A stretch of DNA of 64,000 nucleotides from Streptomyces camelliae. Its GTDB lineage: Bacteria; Actinomycetota; Actinomycetes; Streptomycetales; Streptomycetaceae. The stretch is from NCBI RefSeq assembly GCF_027625935.1, contig NZ_CP115300.1, positions 8,494,001-8,558,000 of the forward strand, in the 5' to 3' direction. Each line of letters begins with the position of its first letter. Within the stretch, counting starts at the first letter, position 1. This document shows positions 35,041 through 43,704 of this stretch, one piece after another. A program made the translations under genes and the position numbers. The notes under the pieces were generated by a model. The model had not been told where the DNA came from. It worked only from the letters and a program-made list of their open reading frames with translations, and searched no databases.

Positions 35041-36144
35041 ATGACCGCATCCACCGCAGACGGCTCGGGACCCCAGCGGCGCAGCCGGCGCAACTTCGCG
35101 GGGAGCCGTCCCGTGATGGACGACGTGGCCAAACTGGCCGGGGTGTCCAAGCAGACCGTCTCCCGGGTGCTCAACGACCACCCGGCCGTGCGGCCGGAGA
35201 CCCGTGAGGCGGTCCTGGAGGCGATGCGCACACTCGGCTACCGGCCCAGCCGCAGCGCGCGGTCGCTGGCCAGCGGGCGGTCAGGGATGCTCGGGGTGAT
35301 CTCCTTCGACGCGGCCAGGTTCGGGCCCGCGTCGATCCTGACCGCCATCAACAGGGCGGCCCAGGAAGCCGGTTACCTGGTCAGCTCCATCGCTCTCGAC
35401 ACCGCCTCCCGGGACACGGTGGTACGCGCCCTGGACCGGCTCTCGGCCGAGGGCGCCGAGGGTGTCATCGCCATCGCCCCGCAGCGCCCGGTCGGCGCGG
35501 CACTGGCCGAGGCGGGGCTCGACAGGCCCATGGTGGTGCTGGAGAACGACCCGGGGCAGGGCCCCCCGCGTGTCACCGCGGACTCCACGGCCGGGGCGCG
35601 CGCCGCCACCGAGTATCTGCTCGGCCTCGGTCACGCCACCGTCTGGCACCTCGCGGGCCCGCACGGCTGGACCTCGGCCGAGCTGCGCGCGGCGAGCTGG
35701 CGGGCCACCCTGGAGGCCGCCGGTGCGCGGGTCCACGAGCCCCTCTTCGGTGACTGGAGCGCCGATTCCGGCTACGCGCTGGGCCGCCGGCTGGCCGAAC
35801 GCCCCGAGGTCACAGCCGTGTTCGCGTCCAACGACCAGATGGCCCTCGGCGTCCTGCGGGCCTTCCACGAGGCCGGGCGCCGCGTCCCGGACGAGGTCAG
35901 CGTGGTGGGCTACGACGACATTCCCGAGGCCGCGCACTTCCTGCCGCCGCTGACCACCGTGCGCACGGACTTCGCCGAGATCGGCACCCGTTCCCTGCGC
36001 CTCCTGCTGGACCGCATCGACGGCGACACCTCGGCGCGGGCGGCGTCCGTCGTCCCCGTGGAACTCGTCGTCCGCCACAGCACCGGCCCGGCCCCGGCCC
36101 GCCGACCCGGCCCACTCTCCGATCCCGTCGGCCCGCGTGCGTAG
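35041..36144 (+). CDS. LacI-family transcriptional repressor
   Basis: A 367-residue LacI/GalR regulator. The HTH follows a basic N-terminal extension of about 24 residues (VMDDVAKLAGVSKQTVSRVLNDHPAVRPETR), then the hinge SRSARSLASGRSG and a periplasmic-binding-like sugar domain (LGVISFDAARFGP, VFASNDQMALGVLRAF, VSVVGYDDIPEAAHF, LTTVRTDFAEIG). ATG 35041 fits the domain start. It probably senses a galactoside and binds the palindrome before the MFS gene. A short GTACCGCGGTAC palindrome overlaps its stop region. Confidence 0.92.
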   Translation: MTASTADGSGPQRRSRRNFAGSRPVMDDVAKLAGVSKQTVSRVLNDHPAVRPETREAVLEAMRTLGYRPSRSARSLASGRSGMLGVISFDAARFGPASILTAINRAAQEAGYLVSSIALDTASRDTVVRALDRLSAEGAEGVIAIAPQRPVGAALAEAGLDRPMVVLENDPGQGPPRVTADSTAGARAATEYLLGLGHATVWHLAGPHGWTSAELRAASWRATLEAAGARVHEPLFGDWSADSGYALGRRLAERPEVTAVFASNDQMALGVLRAFHEAGRRVPDEVSVVGYDDIPEAAHFLPPLTTVRTDFAEIGTRSLRLLLDRIDGDTSARAASVVPVELVVRHSTGPAPARRPGPLSDPVGPRA

Positions 36145-36273
36145 TACCGCGGTACCACGGGACACCTCCGGTTCGGCCCCCGGTACGACCGGATCCGGGT
36201 GCCGCCGGACCTAGGTTGGCCGTGAGGCGCCAGGGGCTATCGGCGGGCGCCGCGGCCGACAGAGAGAACGCGA

Positions 36274-37221
36274 ATGATCGAGGCACAGCAGCTGACCAAG
36301 AGGTACGGCGAGAAGACCGCCGTCGACGGGCTGGACTTCACCGTCAAGCCCGGCACCGTGACCGGCTTCCTGGGCCCCAACGGTGCCGGGAAGTCCACGA
36401 CCATGCGCATGATCGTCGGGCTCGACGCCCCGACCAGCGGCTCCGTCACGGTCAACGGCCACCCCTACGCCCGGCACCGGGCGCCCCTGCAGGAGGTCGG
36501 GGCGCTCCTGGAGGCCAAGTCGATCCACCCGGGCCGCTCGGCCTACCACCATCTGCGCGCGCTCGCGCTGACCCACGGGATCCCCCGGCGCCGGGTCGAC
36601 GAGGTCATCGACCTCGCGGGCCTCGCCAGCGTGGCGAAGAAGCGTGCCGGGGCCTTCTCCCTGGGCATGGGCCAGCGGCTCGGCATCGCGGCCGCCCTGC
36701 TCGGCGACCCCCAGACGGTGATGCTGGACGAGCCGGTCAACGGGCTGGACCCGGAGGGCGTGCTCTGGATCCGCAACCTGCTCAAGGCGCTCGCCGACGA
36801 GGGCCGTACCGTCTTCGTCTCCTCCCACCTGATGAGCGAGATGGCACTGGTCGCCGACCACCTCATCATCGTGGGGCGCGGCCGGCTGCTGGCCGACACC
36901 ACTGTGCCGGACCTCATCCGTGAGGCCGGCGGCGACACCGTGAAGGTCGTCACGCAGGACCCCGCGCGGCTGCGGGACGTGCTCGCCGGGCCCGGTGTCG
37001 ACATCACCGGACGGATCGGCTCGGAGGAACTCCAGGTCACCGGGCTGACCCCCCGTCAGATCGGACTGGCGGCGGCCGAGCACGGCATCGCGCTGTTCGA
37101 GCTGACCCCGCGGACGGTCTCGCTGGAGGAAGCCTTCATGAACCTGACCAGGGACGCCGTCGAATACCACGGCTCCACGACCGCCACCGAGACCCTGGAA
37201 GCCGCCGGGAGGCCCGCATGA
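36274..37221 (+). CDS. ABC transporter ATP-binding protein
   Basis: A 315-residue ABC ATPase: Walker A GPNGAGKST at 34-42, signature FSLGMGQR, Walker B TVMLDEPVNGLD, switch His in VSSHLMSEM, and a C-terminal regulatory extension to 315. It belongs to the drug/antibiotic-export DrrA/BcrA-like group. The stop overlaps the permease start (ATGA), and a two-component system follows in the same operon. Confidence 0.93.
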   Translation: MIEAQQLTKRYGEKTAVDGLDFTVKPGTVTGFLGPNGAGKSTTMRMIVGLDAPTSGSVTVNGHPYARHRAPLQEVGALLEAKSIHPGRSAYHHLRALALTHGIPRRRVDEVIDLAGLASVAKKRAGAFSLGMGQRLGIAAALLGDPQTVMLDEPVNGLDPEGVLWIRNLLKALADEGRTVFVSSHLMSEMALVADHLIIVGRGRLLADTTVPDLIREAGGDTVKVVTQDPARLRDVLAGPGVDITGRIGSEELQVTGLTPRQIGLAAAEHGIALFELTPRTVSLEEAFMNLTRDAVEYHGSTTATETLEAAGRPA

Positions 37222-38063
37222 GCGCCCTGACCACCGCCGAGCCCGAGGCACCCGCCTCCGCTCCCGCCCGCCCCGCCTACCGGGTCACCGGCCGGCGCGT
37301 GCTCTCCTCGGAGTGGTCCAAGCTGTGGACGCTGCGGTCGACCTGGATCACCCTCGGGCTGGCCCTGCTGTTCCTGGTCGCGTTCGGGCTGATCGCCTCC
37401 GCCCGCTACAAGTCCAACATCGACTCGGGCCACCACATGGACGGTGACTTCGCCCACTCCACCGCCGTCAGCCTGTCCCTCTTCGGCACGCACTTCGCCC
37501 AGCTGGCCCTCGGCGTCCTCGGTGTGCTCGTCACGGCCGGGGAGTACTCGACCGGCATGATCAGGTCGACGCTCGCCGCCGTACCGCGCCGGCTGCCCGT
37601 GCTGTGGTCCAAGGCGGCCGTCTACGGGCTGGTCGCACTCGTCGTCGCGACCCTCGGCGCGTTCGTCACGTTCGGGATCGGGAGCCAGATCGTCTCCGGC
37701 ACCCCCGCCGCCCTGGGCCTCTCCCACGCGGGAGTCCTGCGCAGCCTGCTGGGCGCCGGGCTCTACCTCGGCCTGGTCGGCGTGATCGGCACCGCACTCG
37801 GCGCGCTGCTGCGCTCCGTGGCCGGCGGGATCTCCGTGCTCGTGGCGACGCTGATGCTGATCCCCGGCCTGATCTCGCTCCTGCCCAGCTCCTGGCAGGA
37901 CAACATCAGCCCCTACCTGCCGAGCAACGCCGGTGAGTCGATCTTCGCCCTGACGCACGACTCCACCACCCTCTCGCCGACGGCCGGTCTGCTGGTCTTC
38001 CTCGGCTGGACGGCACTCGCCCTGGCCGGAGCCGCGTACCGGCTGGTGCGCAGCGACGTGTGA
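37218..38063 (+). CDS. ABC transporter permease, ABC-2 type
   Basis: A 281-residue permease with about six membrane helices (WITLGLALLFLVAFGLIAS, LFGTHFAQLALGVLGVLVTAG, VYGLVALVVATLGAFVTFG and others) and the ABC-2 motif GEYSTGMIRSTLAAVPRR. It pairs with the preceding ATPase to form an exporter, substrate unknown. Tightly coupled at both ends. Confidence 0.9.
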   Translation: MSALTTAEPEAPASAPARPAYRVTGRRVLSSEWSKLWTLRSTWITLGLALLFLVAFGLIASARYKSNIDSGHHMDGDFAHSTAVSLSLFGTHFAQLALGVLGVLVTAGEYSTGMIRSTLAAVPRRLPVLWSKAAVYGLVALVVATLGAFVTFGIGSQIVSGTPAALGLSHAGVLRSLLGAGLYLGLVGVIGTALGALLRSVAGGISVLVATLMLIPGLISLLPSSWQDNISPYLPSNAGESIFALTHDSTTLSPTAGLLVFLGWTALALAGAAYRLVRSDV

Positions 38064-39385
38064 TCGCGCTGCACCATGGTCGGGTGACACCCTCGACGAC
38101 CACGACCACCACCGACGACGTCAGCGGCATGGGACCGCTGGTCGCCCGGCTGTCCCGGGGCGGCCAGCGGCTGCGCCAGGCCGACGCCGCCCATCCCTGG
38201 GTGCTGGACACCGCGGTGGTGGTCGTCGTCTTCCTGCTGTTCTGCCTGCCCGACCTGGCCCACGGGCACGCCGGAGACCGCGACGCCCCCCGCCGCCTGC
38301 GGCTCGCCTTCACCCAGCTTCCCCCGGCGGGCATGCTGGCCTTCCAGGCGGGGCTCGTGCTGCCCCTGCTGTGGCGGCGGCGCCGGCCCATGGCGGCCTT
38401 CGGCGTCATCGCGGCCGTGTTCATCGCCCAGTGGTCCGTGGACGCCGTACTGCGCGCGGACGTCGCCCTGTTCATCGCCCTGTACAGCCTGGCCCTGCAC
38501 GGCAGCCTGCGGCAGCTGCCGTGGGCCTGCGGGGTCATGGCGGCCGGGATGACCCTGGTCGCGGTGCGCGCCTCGGCGGCGGTGTCCGTCTGGGACGCGC
38601 TGTTCTTCCTGCTCAGCACCACGATCGCGGCCCTGGCGCTCGGCCTGATGGTCCGCATCCGCAGGGCCCAGCTCGCCGGGCTGCGGGAGCGCGCCGCCCG
38701 CCTGGAGATCGAGCGCGACCAGCGCAGCAGACTCGCGACCGCGGCCGAACGCACCCGGGTGGCCCGCGAGATGCACGACATCGTCGGACACAACCTGTCC
38801 GTCATGATCTCCCTCGCCGACGCCGGCGTGTACGCCACGGACACGGCCCCCGAGCGTGGCAAGGAGGCCCTGCGGCTCATCGGGGACACCGGCAGGATGG
38901 CCCTCGACGAGCTGCGGCGCGTGCTCGGCGTGCTCCGCGAGGACCCGGACGGCCCCGCCAAGGCGCCGCAGCTCAGTCCGCAGCCCGGCATCGCCGACGT
39001 CGAGACGCTGTGCGATGGTGTGCGCACAGCCGGCCTGGAGGTCGTCTACCGGACGGTCGGCGAGGTGGACGCCCTCGACAGCGGGGTGCAGCTGACGGTC
39101 TACCGCATCGTCCAGGAGGCCCTCACGAACACCCTGAAGCACGCCGGCGCCGACACCCGGGTGACGCTGTCGGTGGTCGTCGAGGACTCACGGCTGAGCA
39201 TCCGGGTCCGGGACAACGGCCCCGGCGCGCGCCCGGGACCACCGAACGAGGAAGGACACGGCCTGGTGGGCATGCGTGAGAGAGCGGCGCTCTACGGCGG
39301 GCACGTCAGCGCCGGACCCGCCGCGGGCGGCGGCTGGGCCGTGGAGGCCGTCCTCGACCTGACGCCCCAGGGCGGTGCCCGGTGA
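38060..39385 (+). CDS. Sensor histidine kinase (HisKA_3 / NarX-like)
   Basis: A 441-residue kinase. The N-terminal part has about five membrane helices (TAVVVVVFLLFCLPDLA, MAAFGVIAAVFIAQWSV and so on). The HisKA_3 motif EMHDIVGHNLSVM places the phospho-acceptor near His239. A HATPase_c domain follows, with IVQEALTNTLKHAGA, RDNGPGARPG and GHGLVGMRERAALYGG. GTG 38060 overlaps the permease stop; GTG 38084 is an alternative. It most likely signals to the following response regulator to control the ABC exporter. Confidence 0.92.
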   Translation: MIALHHGRVTPSTTTTTTDDVSGMGPLVARLSRGGQRLRQADAAHPWVLDTAVVVVVFLLFCLPDLAHGHAGDRDAPRRLRLAFTQLPPAGMLAFQAGLVLPLLWRRRRPMAAFGVIAAVFIAQWSVDAVLRADVALFIALYSLALHGSLRQLPWACGVMAAGMTLVAVRASAAVSVWDALFFLLSTTIAALALGLMVRIRRAQLAGLRERAARLEIERDQRSRLATAAERTRVAREMHDIVGHNLSVMISLADAGVYATDTAPERGKEALRLIGDTGRMALDELRRVLGVLREDPDGPAKAPQLSPQPGIADVETLCDGVRTAGLEVVYRTVGEVDALDSGVQLTVYRIVQEALTNTLKHAGADTRVTLSVVVEDSRLSIRVRDNGPGARPGPPNEEGHGLVGMRERAALYGGHVSAGPAAGGGWAVEAVLDLTPQGGAR

Positions 39386-40050
39386 CCACCGTGCTCGTCG
39401 TGGACGACCAGCCGCTGCAGCGCTTCGCCTTCCGGATGCTCCTCGACGCCGTGCCCGAGACGGAGGTCGTCGGCGAGGCGGCGCACGGCGCCGAGGCCGT
39501 CCGCAAGGCCGCCGAACTGCGGCCCGACGTCGTCCTGATGGACGTCCGCATGCCCGGCATGGACGGCATCGAGGCCACCCGCCGGATCACCGCCGCCGGC
39601 GCCCGCTCCCGTGTTCTCGTGCTGACCACCTTCGACCTGGACGAGTACGTCCACGCCGCGCTGCGCGCCGGAGCCAGCGGCTTCCTGCTGAAGGACGCGC
39701 GCCCCGAGGAACTCCTCGCCGGGATCCGCGCCGTCGCCGCCGGCGACGCCGTGATCGCCCCGTCCCTGACCCGCCGTCTCCTCGACGAGTTCGCCCGCTA
39801 CGGCCCCGTGCACGGCACCGACGGCACCGACGACGCGCGGCTGCGCTCCCTCACCGACCGCGAGCGCGAGATCCTCGTCGCCATCGGCAAGGGCTGGACC
39901 AACGGCGAGATCGCCGCCCGCTTCGTCCTGTCCGAGTCCACGGTCAAGACCCACGTCGGCCGCGTCCTGGCCAAGATCGGTGCCCGCGACCGCATCCAGG
40001 CCGTGATCTTCGCCTACGACCAGGGCCTCGCCCGCCCGAACGGCGGGTGA
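39382..40050 (+). CDS. NarL-family response regulator
   Basis: A 222-residue response regulator. The receiver (VLVVDDQPLQRFAFRMLL) has phospho-acceptor Asp54 in VLMDVRMPGMDG and Lys in LLKDA. The C-terminal LuxR HTH reads LTDREREILVAIGKGWTNGEIAARF and SESTVKTHVGRVLAKI. GTG 39382 overlaps the kinase stop, making the last gene of a four-gene ABC-plus-two-component operon. Confidence 0.94.
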   Translation: MTTVLVVDDQPLQRFAFRMLLDAVPETEVVGEAAHGAEAVRKAAELRPDVVLMDVRMPGMDGIEATRRITAAGARSRVLVLTTFDLDEYVHAALRAGASGFLLKDARPEELLAGIRAVAAGDAVIAPSLTRRLLDEFARYGPVHGTDGTDDARLRSLTDREREILVAIGKGWTNGEIAARFVLSESTVKTHVGRVLAKIGARDRIQAVIFAYDQGLARPNGG

Positions 40051-40119
40051 CGCCGGGCGCAGCCGGCTGGACCCGACCCGCCGCGGTTTCCTGGGCGGTT
40101 CACGGCATCTCGCGAGGGT

Positions 40120-40806
40120 TCAGTCCTGTGCGGCGAGGCGGTCGAGCCACTCGTGGAGCAGATGCTGTTCGGCGCCGCTGAGGACCGTCTGTTCGGGCAG
40201 TGTGGCGCGCAGGGCGCGGGCGGCACCGGCCGGGCCCGTCTCTCGTACGGCGGGCTCCTGGTTCGTGATGGCGGTGACCATCGCCTCCCGCAGCGCGGTC
40301 AGCAGGGCCGGGGAGCGGCCGTCTTCGGGCAGGGACAGCCAGGTGAGCACCGCCCCGCGCGCCGTGGCGTGGATGATCGCGGCCGCGAGTTCCTCGTCCA
40401 CGCGCAGCCGGCCATGGGCGGCGAGGCGCCGGATGCGGCCCTTCAGGATCTTCAGGCCCGCCTGGTAGGCGGGCGAGGCGGCACGGGTGGGCTCGCTGTA
40501 CATCAGCGAGTAGAGCGCGGGATGTGCCAGGCCGAATTCGACGGCGAGGTCCCACCCGGCCCGCAGGTCCTCGATCAGGTCCGGCGGATCGGGGTCGACC
40601 CGCTTGGACGCGAGAAACGTGGCGAAGCCATGCTCCGCCACGGCCTCCAGAAGACCGTCCTTGTCGCCGAACAGCCGGTAGAGGGCGGGCGGCTGCACGC
40701 CTGCCGCATCGGCGACCGCGCGGGTGGTGACCGCGTCCCGGCCGCTGGACTCCAGCAGGCCGATGGCGGCCTCGACGATGCGCGTACGAGAGGGCGGCGA
40801 TGGCAT
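40120..40806 (-). CDS. TetR-family repressor
   Basis: A 228-residue TetR regulator with HTH RTRIVEAAIGLLESSGRDAVTTRAVADAAGVQPPALYRLFGDKDGLLEAV cut by no gaps and a helical ligand domain. It is divergent from the NmrA-like oxidoreductase gene with 107 bp between starts, containing an 18-bp GTTA-N10-TAAC dyad. It probably represses that oxidoreductase in response to an electrophile or similar stress. Confidence 0.9.
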   Translation of the reverse strand: MPSPPSRTRIVEAAIGLLESSGRDAVTTRAVADAAGVQPPALYRLFGDKDGLLEAVAEHGFATFLASKRVDPDPPDLIEDLRAGWDLAVEFGLAHPALYSLMYSEPTRAASPAYQAGLKILKGRIRRLAAHGRLRVDEELAAAIIHATARGAVLTWLSLPEDGRSPALLTALREAMVTAITNQEPAVRETGPAGAARALRATLPEQTVLSGAEQHLLHEWLDRLAAQD

Positions 40807-40837
40807 GTATCAATGCTATCCGACTCTTGTTTCCGTC

Positions 40838-40855
40838 GTTAGTATCGGTGATAAC
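40838..40855. promoter_or_regulatory. Possible TetR operator
   Basis: GTTAGTATCGGTGATAAC has outer arms GTTA/TAAC and partial inner symmetry. It lies between the divergent TetR and NmrA-like genes. Assignment rests on position only. Confidence 0.4.
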
Positions 40856-40913
40856 GTCAAAGTGATTCCACTGGAACTCTGCCGGGGATCTCCCGGACTT
40901 CTTGGAGTGCATC

Positions 40914-41783
40914 GTGATCATCGTGACCGGAGCCAACGGACATCTCGGACGCCGCGTCGTCGACAGGCTGGTGACGCGCGTGCCCGTCGAACAGGTCGGC
41001 GTGAGCGTCCGCGACCCGCTCAGGGCGCAGGCCCTCGCCGACCGGGGCGTACGGGTGCGACAGGGCAGCTTCACCGACCCGGCGGCTCTCGCCCACGCCT
41101 TCGAGGGCGCCACACAGGTGCTGGTCGTCTCTGTCGACAAGATGGGCGACGAGGCCGTACGGCAGCACCGGACCGCCTTCGAGGCGGCCGTCGCGGCAGG
41201 CGCCCGCCGCGTCCTGTACACCAGCCACATGGGTACGGCGGCCACGTCCCGCTTCGAGGCCTGCCGTGACCATGCCGCCGACGAAGCGGCGCTGCGCGCC
41301 TGCGGTGTGCCGTTCACCGCGCTGCGCAACGGCTTCCACGCGGCCAGCGCTCTGCAACTGCTCGGCCCCGCGCTGGAGACCGGCGAGATCGCCCTCCCGG
41401 AGGACGGGCCCGTCTGCTGGACCTTGCACGACGACCTCGCCGAGGCCGCCGCCGTGCTCCTGGCCGACGAGGGCCGCTTCGACGGTCCCACGCCGTCGCT
41501 CACCGCCGGGCAGGCGCTCACGTTCGCCGACATCCCCGGTATCGCCACCCGCGTCACGGGCCGCGCCGTCAAGCGGATCACCATCTCCGACGAGCAGTTC
41601 AGGGAGCGGCTGACGGGCCACGGCCTCCCCGCCGAGCGGGCCGACCAGCTGCTGGGCATCTTCGCGGCGAGCCGCGCCGGCGAGTTCGCCGGCGTCGACC
41701 CGACCCTGGCCGGCCTCCTCGGCCGTGCACCCGTCGCCATGGACACGGTGCTGCGCGCCCGGGTGTCGGGACCGGATGCCTAA
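40914..41783 (+). CDS. NmrA-like / QorB-type NAD(P)H oxidoreductase
   Basis: A 289-residue atypical SDR: Rossmann MIIVTGANGHLGRRVVDRL, then HTGGS-free NmrA-type sequence VLVVSVDKMGD, VLYTSHMGTAATSRF and FTALRNGFHAASALQLL. It resembles NAD(P)H:quinone oxidoreductase 2 (QorB). GTG 40914 was chosen over the upstream TTG because GGAG lies six bases before it. Probably controlled by the divergent TetR. Confidence 0.85.
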   Translation: MIIVTGANGHLGRRVVDRLVTRVPVEQVGVSVRDPLRAQALADRGVRVRQGSFTDPAALAHAFEGATQVLVVSVDKMGDEAVRQHRTAFEAAVAAGARRVLYTSHMGTAATSRFEACRDHAADEAALRACGVPFTALRNGFHAASALQLLGPALETGEIALPEDGPVCWTLHDDLAEAAAVLLADEGRFDGPTPSLTAGQALTFADIPGIATRVTGRAVKRITISDEQFRERLTGHGLPAERADQLLGIFAASRAGEFAGVDPTLAGLLGRAPVAMDTVLRARVSGPDA

Positions 41784-41863
41784 ACTGATCCGGCACGCGT
41801 GCGCCGGGCCGTCCGCCCGGCGGCCCGATCGGCGCGCGCGGCCGACTCCCGGAGGAGACGGGC

Positions 41864-42559
41864 ATGCCGGATTCCGTGCGGCCGAGGCGTCGCCGCCTGC
41901 TCGCTGTGGCGGTCCTCGCCCTGGCGCTGTACGTCGTCCTGCGTGCCGCCGGCCTCTTCGGCGGCGACGACGACGGCGACGACACCCCGCCACCGGCCAG
42001 GGCGTCGGCTTCCGCGCCGACCCCGTCGGCCAGTGACACCCGTCCCTCTCCCGCTGCGGCGGCCGGCCCGTCGTACGACCCCGCCCGGTACGCCGCCCAG
42101 GTCCGCACCCGGGCCCGGCAGGCCGGTGTCAGCGCCCAGTTGCTGATGGCGATCCTCTACAACGAGGCGTACAAACCGCACGATCCGGCCTTCGAGCGGG
42201 CCTGGCAGAAGTACAAGCCCGACGCTGCTTTCGGTATCGCGAACATGCATCGGGCCGCCTTCGACGAGGTCAAGCAGGGCCGGGACTTCGCCGGCCGCAG
42301 CTGGGACGAACTGCCGGACGACCGCGACCTCGCGATCGAGGCCGAGGCCTGGTATCTGCACGACCTGGCGGCCCAGTTGCCGGCCGGCCGGTCAGCCGCC
42401 TACACCCGGGACGACCTGCTGGCGCTCGGTTACAACACCGGCGCGGGCAACATGCTCGCTTTCGCCCGCGGGGCCACCCCCGGCAGTCAGGCCCGCTCGT
42501 ATCTCGACCGGCTGCACGCCAACTGGACCAAGGCGGAACAGGCCGTCGGCACGGACTGA
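41864..42559 (+). CDS. Membrane-anchored lytic-transglycosylase-like protein
   Basis: A 231-residue protein. One membrane helix or uncleaved signal lies at about 11-30 (LLAVAVLALALYVVLRAAGLF), then an Asp/Pro/Ser-rich linker, then a lysozyme-like fold: GVSAQLLMAILYNEAYKPHD carrying a likely catalytic Glu, AFGIANMHRAAFDEV, and LLALGYNTGAGNMLAF. This matches soluble lytic transglycosylase-type domains that cut peptidoglycan. It stands in its own unit. Confidence 0.75.
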   Translation: MPDSVRPRRRRLLAVAVLALALYVVLRAAGLFGGDDDGDDTPPPARASASAPTPSASDTRPSPAAAAGPSYDPARYAAQVRTRARQAGVSAQLLMAILYNEAYKPHDPAFERAWQKYKPDAAFGIANMHRAAFDEVKQGRDFAGRSWDELPDDRDLAIEAEAWYLHDLAAQLPAGRSAAYTRDDLLALGYNTGAGNMLAFARGATPGSQARSYLDRLHANWTKAEQAVGTD

Positions 42560-42622
42560 GGCGACGGCCCAGGCTCGGTTGTACAGTTGCGCAAAAAGGC
42601 AATCTAGGGAGGGGTGGGCGGG

Positions 42623-42907
42623 ATGCTCCGCAACGGGCTGGAACCCTGGCACCTGCTGATCGTGGCGATCGTGATCATCCTGGTGTTCGGTTCGAAGAAG
42701 CTGCCGGAGGCCGCTCGCGGGCTGGGCAAGTCCCTGCGCATCCTCAAGAGCGAGGCCGCGGCGATGAAGGAGGACGCCCCCACCCCGTCCCCCGCCCGCG
42801 CGCAGGACACGACGGACACCCCCGCGTCGGCACCCCGCCTCACCCCGGTCGCCTCCGAGGCGCCGGAGACCACAGCACCGGTCACGGAGAACCGCGCGGC
42901 CCACTGA
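42623..42907 (+). CDS. tatA: TatA/TatE-family twin-arginine translocase subunit
   Basis: A 94-residue protein with one N-terminal membrane helix (WHLLIVAIVIILVFG), the FGSKKLPEAARGLGKSLRILKSE amphipathic helix that defines TatA, and a polar disordered tail. ATG 42623 was preferred because GGAGG sits ten bases upstream; GTG 42614 is possible. No tatC is nearby, so this is a stand-alone TatA paralogue. Confidence 0.9.
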   Translation: MLRNGLEPWHLLIVAIVIILVFGSKKLPEAARGLGKSLRILKSEAAAMKEDAPTPSPARAQDTTDTPASAPRLTPVASEAPETTAPVTENRAAH

Positions 42908-43038
42908 CGCGATCCGCGGACGCGTCCGGGCCGACGGCCTCCCACAGTTCAACGTTTGCGCACATCATGGAACCGCGGCGGCGGGGATGACGTTCCACCC
43001 AGTGAACGGACAAGTGACCGCAGTCGGGAGGATGTGTC

Positions 43039-43614
43039 GTGGGAGTTTCCCTGGGCAAGGGCGGCAACGTGTCGCTGAGCAAGCAGGCGCCGGGACTGAG
43101 CGCCGTGGTGGTCGGACTGGGCTGGGACGTCCGGACCACCACCGGAGCGGACTACGACCTGGACGCCTCCGCCCTGCTCTGCGACGCCTCGGGGAAGGTT
43201 GTCTCCGACCAGCACTTCGTCTTCTACAACAACCTCAAGAGCCCCGACGGCTCGGTGGAGCACACCGGCGACAACCTCACCGGTGAGGGCGAGGGCGACG
43301 ACGAGTCGATCAAGGTGAACCTGAGCGCCGTACCGGCCGAGATCGCCAAGATCGTGTTCCCGGTCTCCATCCACGAGGCCGATGTGCGCGGCCAGAGCTT
43401 CGGCCAGGTGCGCAACGCGTTCATCCGCGTGGTGAACGAGGCGAACGGCCAGGAGATCGCCCGCTACGACCTCTCCGAGGACGCCTCGACCGAGACCGCG
43501 ATGGTCTTCGGCGAGCTGTACCGGCACGCCGGCGAGTGGAAATTCCGCGCGGTCGGCCAGGGCTACGCCTCCGGACTTCGGGGCATCGCCCAGGACTTCG
43601 GCGTCAACGTCTGA
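43039..43614 (+). CDS. terD: TerD-family tellurite/stress-response protein
   Basis: A 191-residue TerD protein: [15 protein letters not shown] start, [22 protein letters not shown] with calcium-binding acidic residues, [21 protein letters not shown], and [22 protein letters not shown]. The full length is normal. GGGAGG lies upstream of GTG 43039. TerD proteins bind calcium and act in a membrane-linked stress complex. It precedes a KAP NTPase gene by 90 bp. Confidence 0.95.
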   Translation: MGVSLGKGGNVSLSKQAPGLSAVVVGLGWDVRTTTGADYDLDASALLCDASGKVVSDQHFVFYNNLKSPDGSVEHTGDNLTGEGEGDDESIKVNLSAVPAEIAKIVFPVSIHEADVRGQSFGQVRNAFIRVVNEANGQEIARYDLSEDASTETAMVFGELYRHAGEWKFRAVGQGYASGLRGIAQDFGVNV

Positions 43615-43704
43615 CCCGGCACGCGTCGACCTGACACACTGGACGACCGAACTCGCCCCCAGGGCAAGTGACTTCCCCGCCATCGACCGACTGGAGAAGC
43701 CTCG

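Noticed and set aside
36144..36155. GTACCGCGGTAC palindrome at the end of the LacI gene as an operator
   Set aside because: It is short, overlaps the stop codon, and has no second copy; position argues against promoter control.
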